From NCBI RefSeq assembly GCF_014645795.1, contig NZ_BMMK01000002.1:208013-272012 (forward strand): 64,000 nt of DNA, written 5' to 3'. Source of the stretch: Longimycelium tulufanense (GTDB lineage Bacteria; Actinomycetota; Actinomycetes; Mycobacteriales; Pseudonocardiaceae). Shown piece after piece: positions 11,276 through 20,308 of the stretch; the stretch's first letter is position 1; every line of letters begins with the position of its first letter. The translations under genes were made by a program, and so were the position numbers. The notes beneath the pieces are model-generated. The model saw only the letters and a program-made list of their open reading frames with translations. It was not told where the DNA came from and did not search any database.

Positions 11276-11821
11276 TGGTGTGGTCTCCTTGCTCTACTTG
11301 GTGCCGTGCGGCCCAACGGGGGTGGTCACCGCCGGGTGAGTCGGTCACGGCCGCCACGGACTGCAGCCGGACCCAACAACCGAGGGTAGCAGGCCGTCCC
11401 CCACCTGCCGGCGCACTGGTTGCCCCAGGTCACCCACCCCGGAATCGGCCGGGCCGCGCCGCGGCCCGGCCGGTACCCGACACGCCCTGTGACGCCGGCC
11501 ATCCCGCGCCTAGCCGGTGCCGGAACAGTCGACCGCCAACGGCGTGCGCCGCAACAATTGTCGGGCGGTCACGCTTCCCGCCGCTCGAGTCGTCGGCCGC
11601 GTCCGGTGGCGGGCGCTTCCGTTGGGATTTCTCGGGAAGCCCGCGGCATCGCAGCCTCGGCCGCGAGCCAGGATCTCCGCCGGTTCCCAGCGCGGCATCG
11701 CGCGAGACGGCGGGAGGTGCCGCCAGCCATGGCCCGAGATCGCAGATCGTGCCGGAGCGCGCTCGACGCGGGCCCGATCGCGCCGGTACCCGACTTGTGG
11801 ATCGTGATCTCCCTCATCGAT
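11276..11821. other. 546-bp intergenic region upstream of rpsO
   Basis: No convincing gene is present. A perfect 12-bp GC-only hairpin (11446-11457 / 11461-11472, loop gcc) lies about 170 bases upstream of rpsO. Neither side carries a T-run, so it could be an actinobacterial-style terminator for the upstream phosphodiesterase gene or part of the rpsO leader. The short minus-strand frame at 11510-11698 has no ribosome-binding site and Arg-rich shadow composition. Confidence 0.6.
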
Positions 11822-12361
11822 CTACGGCGACTCGCGTTGCAGCGGTACTCGTTCGAGCCGGCTGTAAGTCGAGCCCTGCGCACCATGGAGCTCACTGCGC
11901 ACCAGGAGCACCTCGTCGGCGACCCACCACGGGCCGGTGTAGTCGGCCAGCAGCTCGCGGATGGCCGTGGTGTCGGGCCGCCCCCGGGACCAGCGCGCCA
12001 CCGTGAGGTGCGGACGGTACCGCCCGGGGTCGGTACCGGCGACCTTGGCGAGCTGCCGCAACGCCGCGACGTCCGCCTCCTCCCGCGGCTCCACGCCCAC
12101 CCACAGCACGCCCCGGAAGACACCGCTGCCGGTGAACCGGAGGGTCGGTCCGAGGACCTTGGGTCCGCGGCGGCGCAGCCGGTCGGCGCGCCTGTCCCGC
12201 TCGGCGTCGTCGCACTCGCCGTGGAAGCACAGGGTGAGGTGCCACTTCTCCACCGGGACCCAGCGCAGCCCCGCCGGTGGCTGGGCCAGCGCCGCACGCA
12301 GCCGTGCCGTGAGGTCGCGCACCGCGTCCTCCGGCGGCCACAGGGCGGTGAACAGCCGCAC
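11822..12361 (-). CDS. thpR: RNA 2',3'-cyclic phosphodiesterase (2'-5' RNA ligase family)
   Basis: The 179-residue product opens MRLFTALWPPEDA, as in this family, and has both catalytic HxTx motifs: HLTL (near residue 41) and HLTV (near residue 117). These bind and hydrolyse 2',3'-cyclic phosphate ends, or in vitro join 2'-5' ends of tRNA halves. The length is typical (175-195). It lies 42 bases downstream of the HTH gene on the same strand, within the RNA-metabolism block. Confidence 0.92.
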   Translation of the reverse strand: MRLFTALWPPEDAVRDLTARLRAALAQPPAGLRWVPVEKWHLTLCFHGECDDAERDRRADRLRRRGPKVLGPTLRFTGSGVFRGVLWVGVEPREEADVAALRQLAKVAGTDPGRYRPHLTVARWSRGRPDTTAIRELLADYTGPWWVADEVLLVRSELHGAQGSTYSRLERVPLQRESP

Positions 12362-12403
12362 CCCGCTCCCTACCCAATCCGCTTCGGCCTTCGGCGCTGC
12401 CCG

Positions 12404-12898
12404 TTACTCGTCCCGGGCGGCCCGGCGCAGGAACCTCGACAGTCTCGGGAACCGCGCCGACAGCAGGTCGGCCGCGGCCAGCAGCTCGTCGTGGCGGGCG
12501 TGCCGGCGCAGCGTGGCCAACGCGGCGTCGTCGTGGTTGCCCTCGTCGACCGGGAGTGTCTCCCGGCCCACCTTCGGCCGCGAGTTGCGGACCTCCTCCA
12601 GGGCCCGCCGCAACGCCTCCTTGTCCCCGGCGGCCACGTCCGGGGTCAGCACCCGGCGCTCCAGCATGACCATCCTGGCCAGCACGGCGGGGTTGCCGAT
12701 CTTGGCGCGGCGACCACTCATCACCTGGCTCAGCATCGGCGCGCTGATGCCGAGCACCTCGGCCAGCTGGGCCTGCGACACGTCGAACGCGACGACGAGC
12801 CGGCGTACGCGGTCCCCCAGGGGCTCGCCGTACCACTCGCGCTGCAGCGCGAGGTTGCGCTGAACGGTCTTGTGCTCCTCCACGTATGCGTCTCCCAC
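12404..12898 (-). CDS. Helix-turn-helix DNA-binding protein
   Basis: A central helix-turn-helix reads FDVSQAQLAEVLGISAPMLSQVMSGRRAKIGNP, a Cro/XRE-type module. The rest is basic and helical (RRALEEVRNSRP, LLSARFPRLSRFLRRAARDE). Start is uncertain: the GTG at 12898 has GAGGG just upstream, another GTG at 12883 has GGGAG upstream, and an ATG at 12925 extends the frame; I prefer 12898. The product is about 164 residues. It sits alone between ribF and thpR; homologues with this layout are recalled as conserved in Pseudonocardiales, with unknown targets. Confidence 0.78.
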   Translation of the reverse strand: MGDAYVEEHKTVQRNLALQREWYGEPLGDRVRRLVVAFDVSQAQLAEVLGISAPMLSQVMSGRRAKIGNPAVLARMVMLERRVLTPDVAAGDKEALRRALEEVRNSRPKVGRETLPVDEGNHDDAALATLRRHARHDELLAAADLLSARFPRLSRFLRRAARDE

Positions 12899-13013
12899 GT
12901 TTCCCTCACGGCCCAGCGCAGGCATACTGCCAGGTCCCCGTCACCGTTCGGGGCGGAACCCGGGCACGGTTCGCATCTGCACTCGCCTCGCGGCGCTGCG
13001 TCGAGCCCCCGGC

Positions 13014-13982
13014 TCACTTCCCCTCGGCGTCGGCGGCCAGCAGCTCGCGGGTGTGCTCGACGTCGCGGTGCATCTCCTCGACGAGCTCGGCGGGGCTGTC
13101 GAACCGCTGCATCTCCCGGATGCGGGCCACGAAGTCCAACGCGACCCGCTCGCCGTAGAAGTCCTCGTCGATGTCGAGGACGTAGGCCTCGACGCGCCGC
13201 TCCCGACCGGAGAAGGTCGGGTTGGTCCCCACCGACACCGCGGCCTGCAGCGAGCGGGTGACCCCGTCGGCGTCGGCGTGCAGGAAGCGGCAGGCGTAGA
13301 TGCCGTCGGCCGGTACCGCCGCGAAACGCGGCGTGGACAGGTTGGCGGTGGGGAAGCCGAGCTCCCGGCCGCGGCTGTCACCACGCACGACGATGCCCTC
13401 GAGCCGGTGCGGCCGGCCCAGGGCCTCCGCGGCGGCGGCCACGTCGCCGGCGTCGATGCAGGACCGGATGTAGGTGGAGGAGAAGGTGATCTCTCCGGTC
13501 GCGGTGCGCTCGCTGATCAGGGTGGCGCCCTCCACGGTGAAGCCGAACCGCTGGCCGAGCCGGCGGAGCAGGTCCACGTTGCCGGCGGCCTTGTAGCCGA
13601 AGGCGAAGTTCTCCCCCACCACGACGGCGGCCGCGTGCAGCTGCTCGACGAGGATCTCGTGCACGAACTCGTCGGCGGGCACCCGGGACAGCTCGAGGGT
13701 GAACGGCAGCACGCAGAACACGTCGACGCCGAGCTCCTCCACCAGCTCCGCGCGACGCCGCAGCGTGGTCAGCTGCGCCGGGTGGCTACCCGGGCGCACC
13801 ACCTCGGACGGGTGCGGGTCGAAGGTCATCACCACGCAGGGCAGGCCGCGCTCGTGCGCCAGCCGGACCGCCCGACCGATGAGCTGCTGGTGTCCGCGGT
13901 GCACGCCGTCGAACACCCCGATGGTCACCACACACCGGCCCCACCCGCCGGGCAGGCTTTCCAGACCACGCCAACGCTCCAC
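13014..13982 (-). CDS. ribF: Bifunctional riboflavin kinase / FAD synthetase
   Basis: RibF phosphorylates riboflavin to FMN and adenylates FMN to FAD. The 322-residue product has the N-terminal nucleotidyltransferase signature VTIGVFDGVHRGHQ (residues 19-32) and FTFSSTYIR-like segment TFSSTYIRSCIDAGDV, then the kinase domain with GDSRGRELGFPTANL and GTNPTFSGRERRVEAYVLD. The GTG at 13982 gives the usual beginning VERWRGLE..P.GWGRCVVTIG; the longer frame upstream is rejected. Follows truB by 108 bases, the usual actinobacterial order. Confidence 0.96.
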   Translation of the reverse strand: MERWRGLESLPGGWGRCVVTIGVFDGVHRGHQQLIGRAVRLAHERGLPCVVMTFDPHPSEVVRPGSHPAQLTTLRRRAELVEELGVDVFCVLPFTLELSRVPADEFVHEILVEQLHAAAVVVGENFAFGYKAAGNVDLLRRLGQRFGFTVEGATLISERTATGEITFSSTYIRSCIDAGDVAAAAEALGRPHRLEGIVVRGDSRGRELGFPTANLSTPRFAAVPADGIYACRFLHADADGVTRSLQAAVSVGTNPTFSGRERRVEAYVLDIDEDFYGERVALDFVARIREMQRFDSPAELVEEMHRDVEHTRELLAADAEGK

Positions 13983-14090
13983 GTCTGGAAAGCCTAAATG
14001 TCCCCGGATCAGGCTATTGCCGGCGGTACCACCCGGTCGGGTGGAGTGGCCGGCCGGACCCTCCACCCGACCTGCGGCACGGCCGGGCGC

Positions 14091-15017
14091 TCAGCTCGCG
14101 GGAGTGAGCACCACGAGCGGGCGCGCCGCGCCCCCCTGTTCGTTCACCAGGGCGACCACCCGGCCGTTGGGGGCGAACACACCGTAGGTGCCGAAGATGC
14201 CGGTGGCGGGTAGGCGTTGGCCGTGGGCGACCGCCACGGCGTCGGCGGCGTCGACGTCCCGGCGCGGGAACGCGGCCGCGACCGCGTCGTCCAGCCCCAG
14301 GCTTAGGCCCGGGTCGCTCTCCAGCTTCTCCAGGCCGCGCGCCACGGCCAGCCCGAACGGGCCGACCCGGGTCCGACGCAACGCCATCAGGTGGCCGCCC
14401 ACGTACAGGTCGGCGCCCAGGTCGCGGGCCAGGGCCCGGACGTAGGTGCCCGAGGAGCACTCGACCATCACGTCGAGGTCGGTGTGGCCGCCCTCGTGAC
14501 GCATGGCGAGCAGGTCGAACCGGTCCACGGTGACCGGTCGCGCGGGCAGGTCCACCTTCTTGCCGGCGCGCACCAGCTCGTAGGCCCGCTCGCCGGCGAT
14601 CTTCACCGCGCTGACCGCGCTGGGCACCTGGTCGATGTCACCGGTGAGCTTGGCCATACCGCGCCGGACCTGCGCCTCGGTGACGTTGGCGGCGTTGGCC
14701 TCGCTGAGCACCTCGCCCTCGGCGTCGTCGGTCGTGGTGGCGGCGCCGAGCCGGATCGTGGCCAGGTACGCCTTGCTGTCCAGGGCGAGGTGGCCCAGCA
14801 GCTTGGTGGCCCGCTCCACGCCCAGCACCAGCACGCCGGTCGCCATCGGGTCCAGGGTGCCGGCGTGGCCCACCTTGCGGGTGCCGAGGATCTTGCGCAC
14901 GCGGGCGACGACGTCGTGCGAGGTCATCCCCGCCGGCTTGTCGACCACGACCAGGCCCGGTGGGACTTGGGGACGGGTTTCGGGCTGTCTGTTGGCACTG
15001 TTGGCGACTGCGGACAC
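14091..15017 (-). CDS. truB: tRNA pseudouridine(55) synthase
   Basis: TruB isomerises U55 in the T-loop of tRNAs. The 308-residue product has LVVVDKPAGMTSHDVV (motif I) and the catalytic GHAGTLDPMATGVLVLG with Asp56, followed by the YLATIRLG and SVHQ-type region (here VPSAVSAVKIAGERAYELVRAG) and C-terminal PUA-like part. The GTG at 15017 has GGAAGATGG upstream. Part of the nusA-infB-rbfA-truB-ribF block. Confidence 0.96.
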   Translation of the reverse strand: MSAVANSANRQPETRPQVPPGLVVVDKPAGMTSHDVVARVRKILGTRKVGHAGTLDPMATGVLVLGVERATKLLGHLALDSKAYLATIRLGAATTTDDAEGEVLSEANAANVTEAQVRRGMAKLTGDIDQVPSAVSAVKIAGERAYELVRAGKKVDLPARPVTVDRFDLLAMRHEGGHTDLDVMVECSSGTYVRALARDLGADLYVGGHLMALRRTRVGPFGLAVARGLEKLESDPGLSLGLDDAVAAAFPRRDVDAADAVAVAHGQRLPATGIFGTYGVFAPNGRVVALVNEQGGAARPLVVLTPAS

Positions 15018-15366
15018 GGCGGACCATCTTCCATGGACGGCGCGGCGGCGGAAACAAGGGGGTCCCTCGAAGGTCGGCTTCCCTCCCACCCGCCACCGGC
15101 ACCGGGTGCACCGGAGCTCCCGCCGCTGGCCTTGCGGTAGCGACCAAGCGAAAGTACGCCCTTGCGCAAGTCTTTCGCTGCGGTCCTGGCACGGCTTCGG
15201 CGGAAGCCGTGCCAGGACCCGGAAGCATCACGGGCAGCCAACGCGATGGTGGGCCACACGGAACAGGTCCGCGGGGACCGGCGCTGGACATCGTGTGCCT
15301 GGCCGGGAGAGCGCTCGCCCGCTGGCGACCGCTGTCCGGCCCCGCCGGTGGACCCGGTGGCTCCGA
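15018..15366. other. 349-bp intergenic region between MFS gene and truB
   Basis: No gene is supported. The region holds two adjacent perfect hairpins (listed separately) and the truB upstream sequence. Short open frames on both strands are only by-products of the GC-rich hairpins. Confidence 0.6.
15147..15219. repeat. Paired palindromic hairpin element
   Basis: Two stem-loops stand side by side. The first pairs AGCGAAAG (15147-15154) with CTTTCGCT (15172-15179) and encloses the palindrome CTTGCGCAAG (15161-15170). The second is a perfect 17-bp stem (15182-15198 / 15203-15219, loop ggcg). Neither strand has a following T-run. It lies 3' of the MFS gene, so it can act as its terminator, but the nested first hairpin and exact symmetry also look like a dispersed REP-type palindrome. 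Confidence 0.65.
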
Positions 15367-16701
15367 TCAGGCGGGGGCCAGGGCGGGCGTGGCGGGGAGT
15401 ACGTCCCAGCGCCGCGGCCGGAGCTGAACCGGAACCTCCTCGCCCCGTGCCTGGGCGGCGAACACGACGGCCCGCGCCCGGCGCCACCACACCAGCGTCC
15501 GCCACGCACCCAGCCCGAGTACCGCGGCCACCGCGAGCAACGCGACGCGGTAGGCGGTGCCGGGGCCGAGCGGCTCGGCGAGGTCCAGCAGCAGCCCGAC
15601 CGCCAGCGCCGAGATCGTGGTGGCGACGAAGCCGCCCACGTTCACCACGCCGGTCGCCGTGCCCACGCGGCGGAACGGGTTGTAGTCGCGGGCCAGCGCG
15701 AACCCGATGGCCGAGATCGGCCCGCCCAGCGACAGCAGGAGGAAGACGACCGTCAGCAGCTCCGCCGGCAGCTGGCCGGGCCAGGCCAGCATTGCCAGCC
15801 AGGCCAGGCCCGCGGCGGTGAGGAACCCGGTGGCCACCGGCATCCGTAGCTCCGGCCGGCGGGCGGTGAACGCACCGATCACCGGTCCGCCGAACAAGCC
15901 GCCGAACACCAGCAACGTCAGCACGGCGCTGGCGGACTCCGGGCTGAGCCCCTGCGCCTCCACCAGGTAGGGAAAGCCCCAGAGCAGGCCGAGCGTGGAC
16001 GGCAGCACGCCGGTGGAGAAGTGCACCCAGAACCCGAGCCGGGTGCCGGGCGTCCGCCAGGAAACCGCCACGCGGGCGACGACCTCGCGCGGATAGATCG
16101 GTTCCGGCGTGGGCGCGGGCATGCCTGCCGGCACGTCCCGCAGCCGCCACGCCGCGCGGGCCGAGTACGCGGCGGTGGCCAGGCCGGCGACGAGGAAGGT
16201 GACGGTCCAGCCGGCGCTGTCCAGCAGGACGGTGAGCGGGAGCGTGGCGGCGAGGTTGCCGGCCGCGCCCAAGGCACCGGACAGCGACACGACCAGGGCG
16301 TAACGGCGGGCCGGGAAGTGCGCGGCGACGAGTCGCAGCACGCTGACCCAGGTCAGCGCGTCACCAAGGCCGAGCACCGCCCGGGCGGCCAGTCCCAGCG
16401 GGTAGGAGTCGGCAACGGCGAACAGGGCCTGCCCCAGCCCGAGCAGGACGGCAGCGGCGGTGAGCACGCGGCGCGGGCCGAACCGGTCGACCAGCAGGCC
16501 GGTCGGGACCTGCATGACCGCGTACACGCCGACCTGCAGCACGGTGAACGTGCTCAGGGCGGCGGGACCGACCCCGAAGCGCTCGCCAGCCTCCAGGCTG
16601 GCGACACCCAGGGACGCGCGATGGAAGATCGCGGCGAAGTAGATGACGACGGCGGTGGTCCAGATCAACCACGCCTGTCGAGTGGCGCGCTCGACGGGCA
16701 C
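15367..16701 (-). CDS. MFS transporter
   Basis: The 444-residue product has about 12 hydrophobic helices. Between helices 2 and 3 is the MFS motif A variant PTGLLVDRFGPRR, and the sequence starts TRQAWLIWTTAVVIYFAAIFHRASLGVA, a hydrophobic first helix. It looks like the nitrate/sialate-like or general drug/metabolite MFS group with an N-terminal FHRASLG stretch seen in many actinobacterial uncharacterised permeases. The GTG start has GAAGGAG upstream. It is inserted between the MATE gene and truB, so it is likely a lineage-specific addition; repeated GTGATCA boxes upstream suggest its own regulation. Substrate unknown. Confidence 0.88.
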   Translation of the reverse strand: MPVERATRQAWLIWTTAVVIYFAAIFHRASLGVASLEAGERFGVGPAALSTFTVLQVGVYAVMQVPTGLLVDRFGPRRVLTAAAVLLGLGQALFAVADSYPLGLAARAVLGLGDALTWVSVLRLVAAHFPARRYALVVSLSGALGAAGNLAATLPLTVLLDSAGWTVTFLVAGLATAAYSARAAWRLRDVPAGMPAPTPEPIYPREVVARVAVSWRTPGTRLGFWVHFSTGVLPSTLGLLWGFPYLVEAQGLSPESASAVLTLLVFGGLFGGPVIGAFTARRPELRMPVATGFLTAAGLAWLAMLAWPGQLPAELLTVVFLLLSLGGPISAIGFALARDYNPFRRVGTATGVVNVGGFVATTISALAVGLLLDLAEPLGPGTAYRVALLAVAAVLGLGAWRTLVWWRRARAVVFAAQARGEEVPVQLRPRRWDVLPATPALAPA

Positions 16702-16863
16702 AGTTCTCCTTCGGGGCTTGTCGAGGGCGTGCGAGGACGTACGGGCTATTGCGAATATGCAGATGCGGAAGGGAAAGCGAGCGCGCCGGATCAGCGCCCA
16801 GTCCGCTCATCGAACGAATTTACCGATGCGTTAGCGCATTGGGTCCGTGTCCTGCCACACAAC

Positions 16864-16968
16864 GTGATCAGGCCAGGCTGATTCGTCACCCGACGGGTAC
16901 CCCGGAAAACGTGATCGTCCATTATGGATAGTCCCGGGTGTGATCACTTCGTGATAGGCACGTGATCA
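16864..16968. promoter_or_regulatory. Cluster of GTGATCA boxes upstream of the MFS gene
   Basis: GTGATCA occurs at 16864-16870, 16940-16946 and 16962-16968, with near copies GTGATCG at 16911 and GTGATAG at 16951. Five such boxes in about 105 bases of GC-rich DNA is more than expected by chance. They lie in the 264-base gap upstream of the MFS start at 16701, the last one overlapping the MATE stop codon. Binding protein unknown. Confidence 0.4.
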
Positions 16969-18279
16969 GGAGCGGACAGCTCCCGTGACGGCCCACCGGC
17001 CGGACCGGGTCCGGGCCAGCACGGCCACCAACCGCAGCACCATGAACGCGGCCAGCCCGGTCCAGACTCCCGCCAGCCCCCACCCGAAGGCCATCGCCAG
17101 CCAGATCAACGGCAGGAAGCCCAGCACCGCGCTGAGAATCGTGGTGTTGCGCAGGAACGCGGCGTCGCCCGCGCCGATCAACACCCCGTCGAGCGCGAAC
17201 ACCACGCCGGCGATCGGCTGCAGCACCACGAAGAACCACCATGCCGCCGGGATCTCCGCCAGCACGGCGGCGTCCGGGGTGAACAGCCGGGGCAGCGGAT
17301 CGGCCAGGACGGCGAACAGCACGGCCAACAGCGCCCCGAAACCGAACCCGTACCGGGTGACCTGCCAGGCGAGCGCGCGGGCGCGCCGCCGGTCCGCCGC
17401 GCCCAGCGCCGACCCCACCAGCGACTGCGCCGCGATCGCCAGCGAGTCCAGCACGAGCGACAGGAAGACCCAGAGCTGCAGGACGACCTGGTGGGCTGCG
17501 GCGGCCTCGGCCGAGGTCCGGGCCGCGGCCGAGGCCGCGGACAGGAAGCACGCCTGGAACGCCAGGCTCCGCAGCACCAGGTCGCGACCCAGGCCGAGCT
17601 GGGCGCGCATCCGGGCCGGCACCGGGCGCAGCGGTACCCGTTCCACGACCAGCGCCCGCAGGAACAGCCCGGCGCTGGCCACCTGGGCCACCACGTTCGC
17701 CACGGCCGAGCCGACCAGCCCCCAGCCCGACACGTGCACGAGCACCGGGGCCAACCCCGCCGACAGACCGTTGCCGAACAACACGTACCGCAGGGGCCGG
17801 ACGGTGTCCTGGACGCCCCGCATCCAGCCGTTGCCTGCCATCGTGACGAGGATGAACGGCGTGCCGAACAGGGCGACGCGGAGCCAGCTCACCGCCGCGT
17901 CGGCCACCTCGCCCGGACCGGCCAGGGCACGCGCCACCGGGCCGGCCACCAGCTGGCCGACGCCGAGCAGCAGCACGCCGACCACCAGCGCCAGCCAGGT
18001 GGCCTGCACGCCCTCGGCCACCGCCTCCGATCGCCGACCCACGCCGTGCAGCCGGGCGGCCCGCGCGGTGGTGCCGTAGGAGAGGAACGTGAGCTGGGTG
18101 GACACCTGGGAGAGCAGGACGCCGCCCAGTGCCAGGCCGGCCAGCGGTATGGCCCCGAGGTGCCCGACCACGGCGGTGTCGACGAGCACGTAGAGCGGCT
18201 CGGCCGCGAGCACGCCCAGCGCGGGTACGGCAAGCGCCAGCACCGACCTCGCCGACACGCGCTCGGCCTGAACCGTCAC
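16966..18279 (-). CDS. MATE family efflux transporter (DinF-like)
   Basis: The 437-residue product starts at the GTG at 18279, behind GGGGGAGGAAGGC, and reads VTVQAERVSARSVLALAVPALGVLAAEPLYVLVDTAVVGHLG, the usual DinF-type beginning. Twelve hydrophobic helices follow in two related halves; the first-half signature LYVLVDTAVVGHLGAIPLAGLALGG and second-half RTSAEAAAAHQVVLQLWVFLSLVLDSLAIAAQSLVG are both clear. Such proteins export drugs or metabolites with Na+ or H+. In actinobacteria a DinF-like gene sits next to nrnA-rbfA, so its presence here is conserved. Confidence 0.93.
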   Translation of the reverse strand: MTVQAERVSARSVLALAVPALGVLAAEPLYVLVDTAVVGHLGAIPLAGLALGGVLLSQVSTQLTFLSYGTTARAARLHGVGRRSEAVAEGVQATWLALVVGVLLLGVGQLVAGPVARALAGPGEVADAAVSWLRVALFGTPFILVTMAGNGWMRGVQDTVRPLRYVLFGNGLSAGLAPVLVHVSGWGLVGSAVANVVAQVASAGLFLRALVVERVPLRPVPARMRAQLGLGRDLVLRSLAFQACFLSAASAAARTSAEAAAAHQVVLQLWVFLSLVLDSLAIAAQSLVGSALGAADRRRARALAWQVTRYGFGFGALLAVLFAVLADPLPRLFTPDAAVLAEIPAAWWFFVVLQPIAGVVFALDGVLIGAGDAAFLRNTTILSAVLGFLPLIWLAMAFGWGLAGVWTGLAAFMVLRLVAVLARTRSGRWAVTGAVRS

Positions 18280-18634
18280 GCCTTCCTCCCCCAGTAGGGC
18301 ACGCCCTCCACCGGGTTTTCCTAACGCCCGCACCCGAGGAAGCCACGCCCAGCCGCCCAGGGTGTGACCAACATCCCTGTCGACAGCTGCAGCGGTCGCC
18401 CCGCCCGCCATGGGCGGTGCCGCTCCGAGATCCGGACCGGATACGCGCGATGGCGAACGACAGGCTGGGAGACGACTGAAAAGACCCGGCCCCCGAGGGG
18501 CCGGGTGGTATGCGCCAGACGGTAAGACCCGAGGGCGGCACGCCCTGGGCGTCCTGTCCCTGCTGGGAGATCACGGGCGCACGCTCACCGCGTACGCCAC
18601 GCACCAGTCCAGCGATGTCGACGATTCGGAAGGG
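18280..18634. other. 355-bp intergenic region between nrnA and the MATE gene
   Basis: It contains the nrnA terminator (18484-18506) and the upstream region of the MATE gene. I see no further gene or repeat. Confidence 0.6.
18484..18506 (-). terminator. Intrinsic terminator after nrnA
   Basis: On the minus strand a 10-bp perfect stem (ACCCGGCCCC / GGGGCCGGGT, three-base loop) is followed directly by CTTTTC. The stem plus U-tract is a canonical intrinsic terminator and closes the DUF503-rbfA-nrnA unit. Confidence 0.85.
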
Positions 18635-19687
18635 TTACAGGACGGGAGCTTTGTCGAGGGCGGCCCGTAGGGCGGTGAGGACGTCCTCGGCCCGGCCGGT
18701 GGCGATGAACCCCGAGGCGAGGCGGTGTCCGCCGCCCCCGAGCGCGGCGGCGGCCTTACCCACGTCAATGCGGCTGGCCGCACGCAGCGAGACCGACCAG
18801 GTGTCCGGCGCGGTCTCCTTCAGCACCGCGGTGACCTCGGCCTCCGCGGTCGTACGCACGACGTCGATGACGCTGTCGACCTCCTCGCTGCGCATCCCGT
18901 CGGCGTCGGACAACCGCACCACCGCGTGCACCAGGCCGAGTCCCTGCGCCGCCTCCGGCTCCAGCCGGGCACCGCCGAGCACCTTCGACAGCATCGACAA
19001 CCAGGCGAACGGGTGGGTGTCCAGCAGTGGCCGCGTGGTGGCCTCGGCGTCGACCCCGGCCGACAGCAGCCGCGCCGCGAGCAGGTGAGTGCTCGGGCTC
19101 GCGTTGCGGAAGGACCGGGTGTCGGTCACCAGTCCGGCATACAGGCACCGGGCCACCGGCTCGTCCAGCGGCGCGCGCAACGCGTCGATCAGCTGGGCCG
19201 CCAGCACCGCGGTGGCCTCGGCGTGCTCGTCGATCAGGTGGTGCGTGCCGAACCGGGTGTTGGACGTGTGGTGGTCCACCACCAGCACCTGCCCACCGGC
19301 GGCGATGGTGGCCGCCACCCGGTCGCCGAGCTGGCCCAGCCGCTGCAGGCTCCCGGTGTCCATCACCACCAGCAGCGGCGGCGCCGCGGGCACCTTCTCC
19401 GGCGGCACCAGCAGGCCGGCGGTGTCCAGGTCGCGCAACGACTCCGGGACCTCCTCGGGCTCGCCGAACGACACCCGGACCACCGCACCCCGCCGGTGTA
19501 GGGCCAGCCCCACCGCCAGCGCACTACCCAACGCGTCCGCGTCGGGGTTGACGTGCGCCAGCAACGTCACGTCGGGGGCGCCGGCGAGCAGCCGGGCCGC
19601 CGCGCCCAGGTCGGCCGCTGGCGCACCGGTGTCCACCGTCCGCGCGCCACTGGCGTTACCGCCCAGCTCGCTCACCTCCGTGCCCAC
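18635..19687 (-). CDS. nrnA: DHH-family bifunctional oligoribonuclease / PAP phosphatase
   Basis: NrnA-type enzymes hydrolyse short RNA oligomers and 3'-phosphoadenosine 5'-phosphate with Mn2+. The 350-residue product carries the DHH motifs: LLAHVNPDADALGSALAVG (motif I), VMDTGSLQRLG (motif II), VLVVDHHTSNTRFG (DHH itself) and the C-terminal DHHA1 domain ending LGGGGHRLASGF. The start is a GTG with no strong upstream Shine-Dalgarno. It lies downstream of rbfA in the usual actinobacterial order and ends at an intrinsic terminator. Confidence 0.94.
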   Translation of the reverse strand: MGTEVSELGGNASGARTVDTGAPAADLGAAARLLAGAPDVTLLAHVNPDADALGSALAVGLALHRRGAVVRVSFGEPEEVPESLRDLDTAGLLVPPEKVPAAPPLLVVMDTGSLQRLGQLGDRVAATIAAGGQVLVVDHHTSNTRFGTHHLIDEHAEATAVLAAQLIDALRAPLDEPVARCLYAGLVTDTRSFRNASPSTHLLAARLLSAGVDAEATTRPLLDTHPFAWLSMLSKVLGGARLEPEAAQGLGLVHAVVRLSDADGMRSEEVDSVIDVVRTTAEAEVTAVLKETAPDTWSVSLRAASRIDVGKAAAALGGGGHRLASGFIATGRAEDVLTALRAALDKAPVL

Positions 19688-19810
19688 GCGGCGCCCCTGC
19701 GGCGACCCGCACCTCCATCAAGCTTCACCCACCGATGCGATGCCGGTCTACCCGTTCGGGTGGAACGCACCCCGACCGGGGCGGATCGGCTCACGCGGTG
19801 TCCCCTGTCG

Positions 19811-20248
19811 TCACTCGGCGTCCTCGTCCTCGCGCGGCGCGCGGTACGGGTCGGAGTCCCCGGCCGGGGCGGCGCCGGCGGCCAGCCGGGCCACCTCGGC
19901 GTCAGCCTCCCTGGCCCGGGCGAGCAGCTCATCGATGCGCCGGGCGTCGTCGGGCACGGTGTCGGCCACGAACGCCAGGGTCGGGGTGAACCGCACCCCG
20001 GTCTGCTGCCCCACCATCGAGCGCAACACCCCCTTGGCGCTCTCCAGGGCGGCGCGGGACGCGGCCCGGTCGGCCTCGTCGCCGAGCACGGTGTAGTAGA
20101 CGGTGGCGTCCCGCAGGTCCGCCGTCACCTTGGCGTCGGTGATCGTCACCATGGCCAGGCGCGGGTCCTTGACCTCGTGCTCCAGGCCGGAGGCGACGAT
20201 CTGCGCGATCCGTTTGGCCAGTCTGCGGGCGCGGGCCGGGTCGGCCAC
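19811..20248 (-). CDS. rbfA: 30S ribosome-binding factor A
   Basis: RbfA binds the immature 30S subunit and helps 16S rRNA 5'-end maturation. The 145-residue product has [48 protein letters not shown], the KH-like core, and [25 protein letters not shown]. The GTG at 20248 follows GGAGGAGC. An acidic low-complexity tail (about 30 residues) extends past the core. DUF503 gene upstream, nrnA downstream. Confidence 0.95.
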   Translation of the reverse strand: MADPARARRLAKRIAQIVASGLEHEVKDPRLAMVTITDAKVTADLRDATVYYTVLGDEADRAASRAALESAKGVLRSMVGQQTGVRFTPTLAFVADTVPDDARRIDELLARAREADAEVARLAAGAAPAGDSDPYRAPREDEDAE

Positions 20249-20308
20249 GGCGCTCCTCCCTCTCTCAGGTCCTGCGGGTGCCCGCACCGGGCGCGGCGGG
20301 CACCCCAC

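Noticed and set aside
11420..13261. A ~610-codon plus-strand frame across the thpR/HTH region
   Set aside because: It crosses three real minus-strand genes and an intergenic gap; no ribosome-binding site and low-complexity translation.
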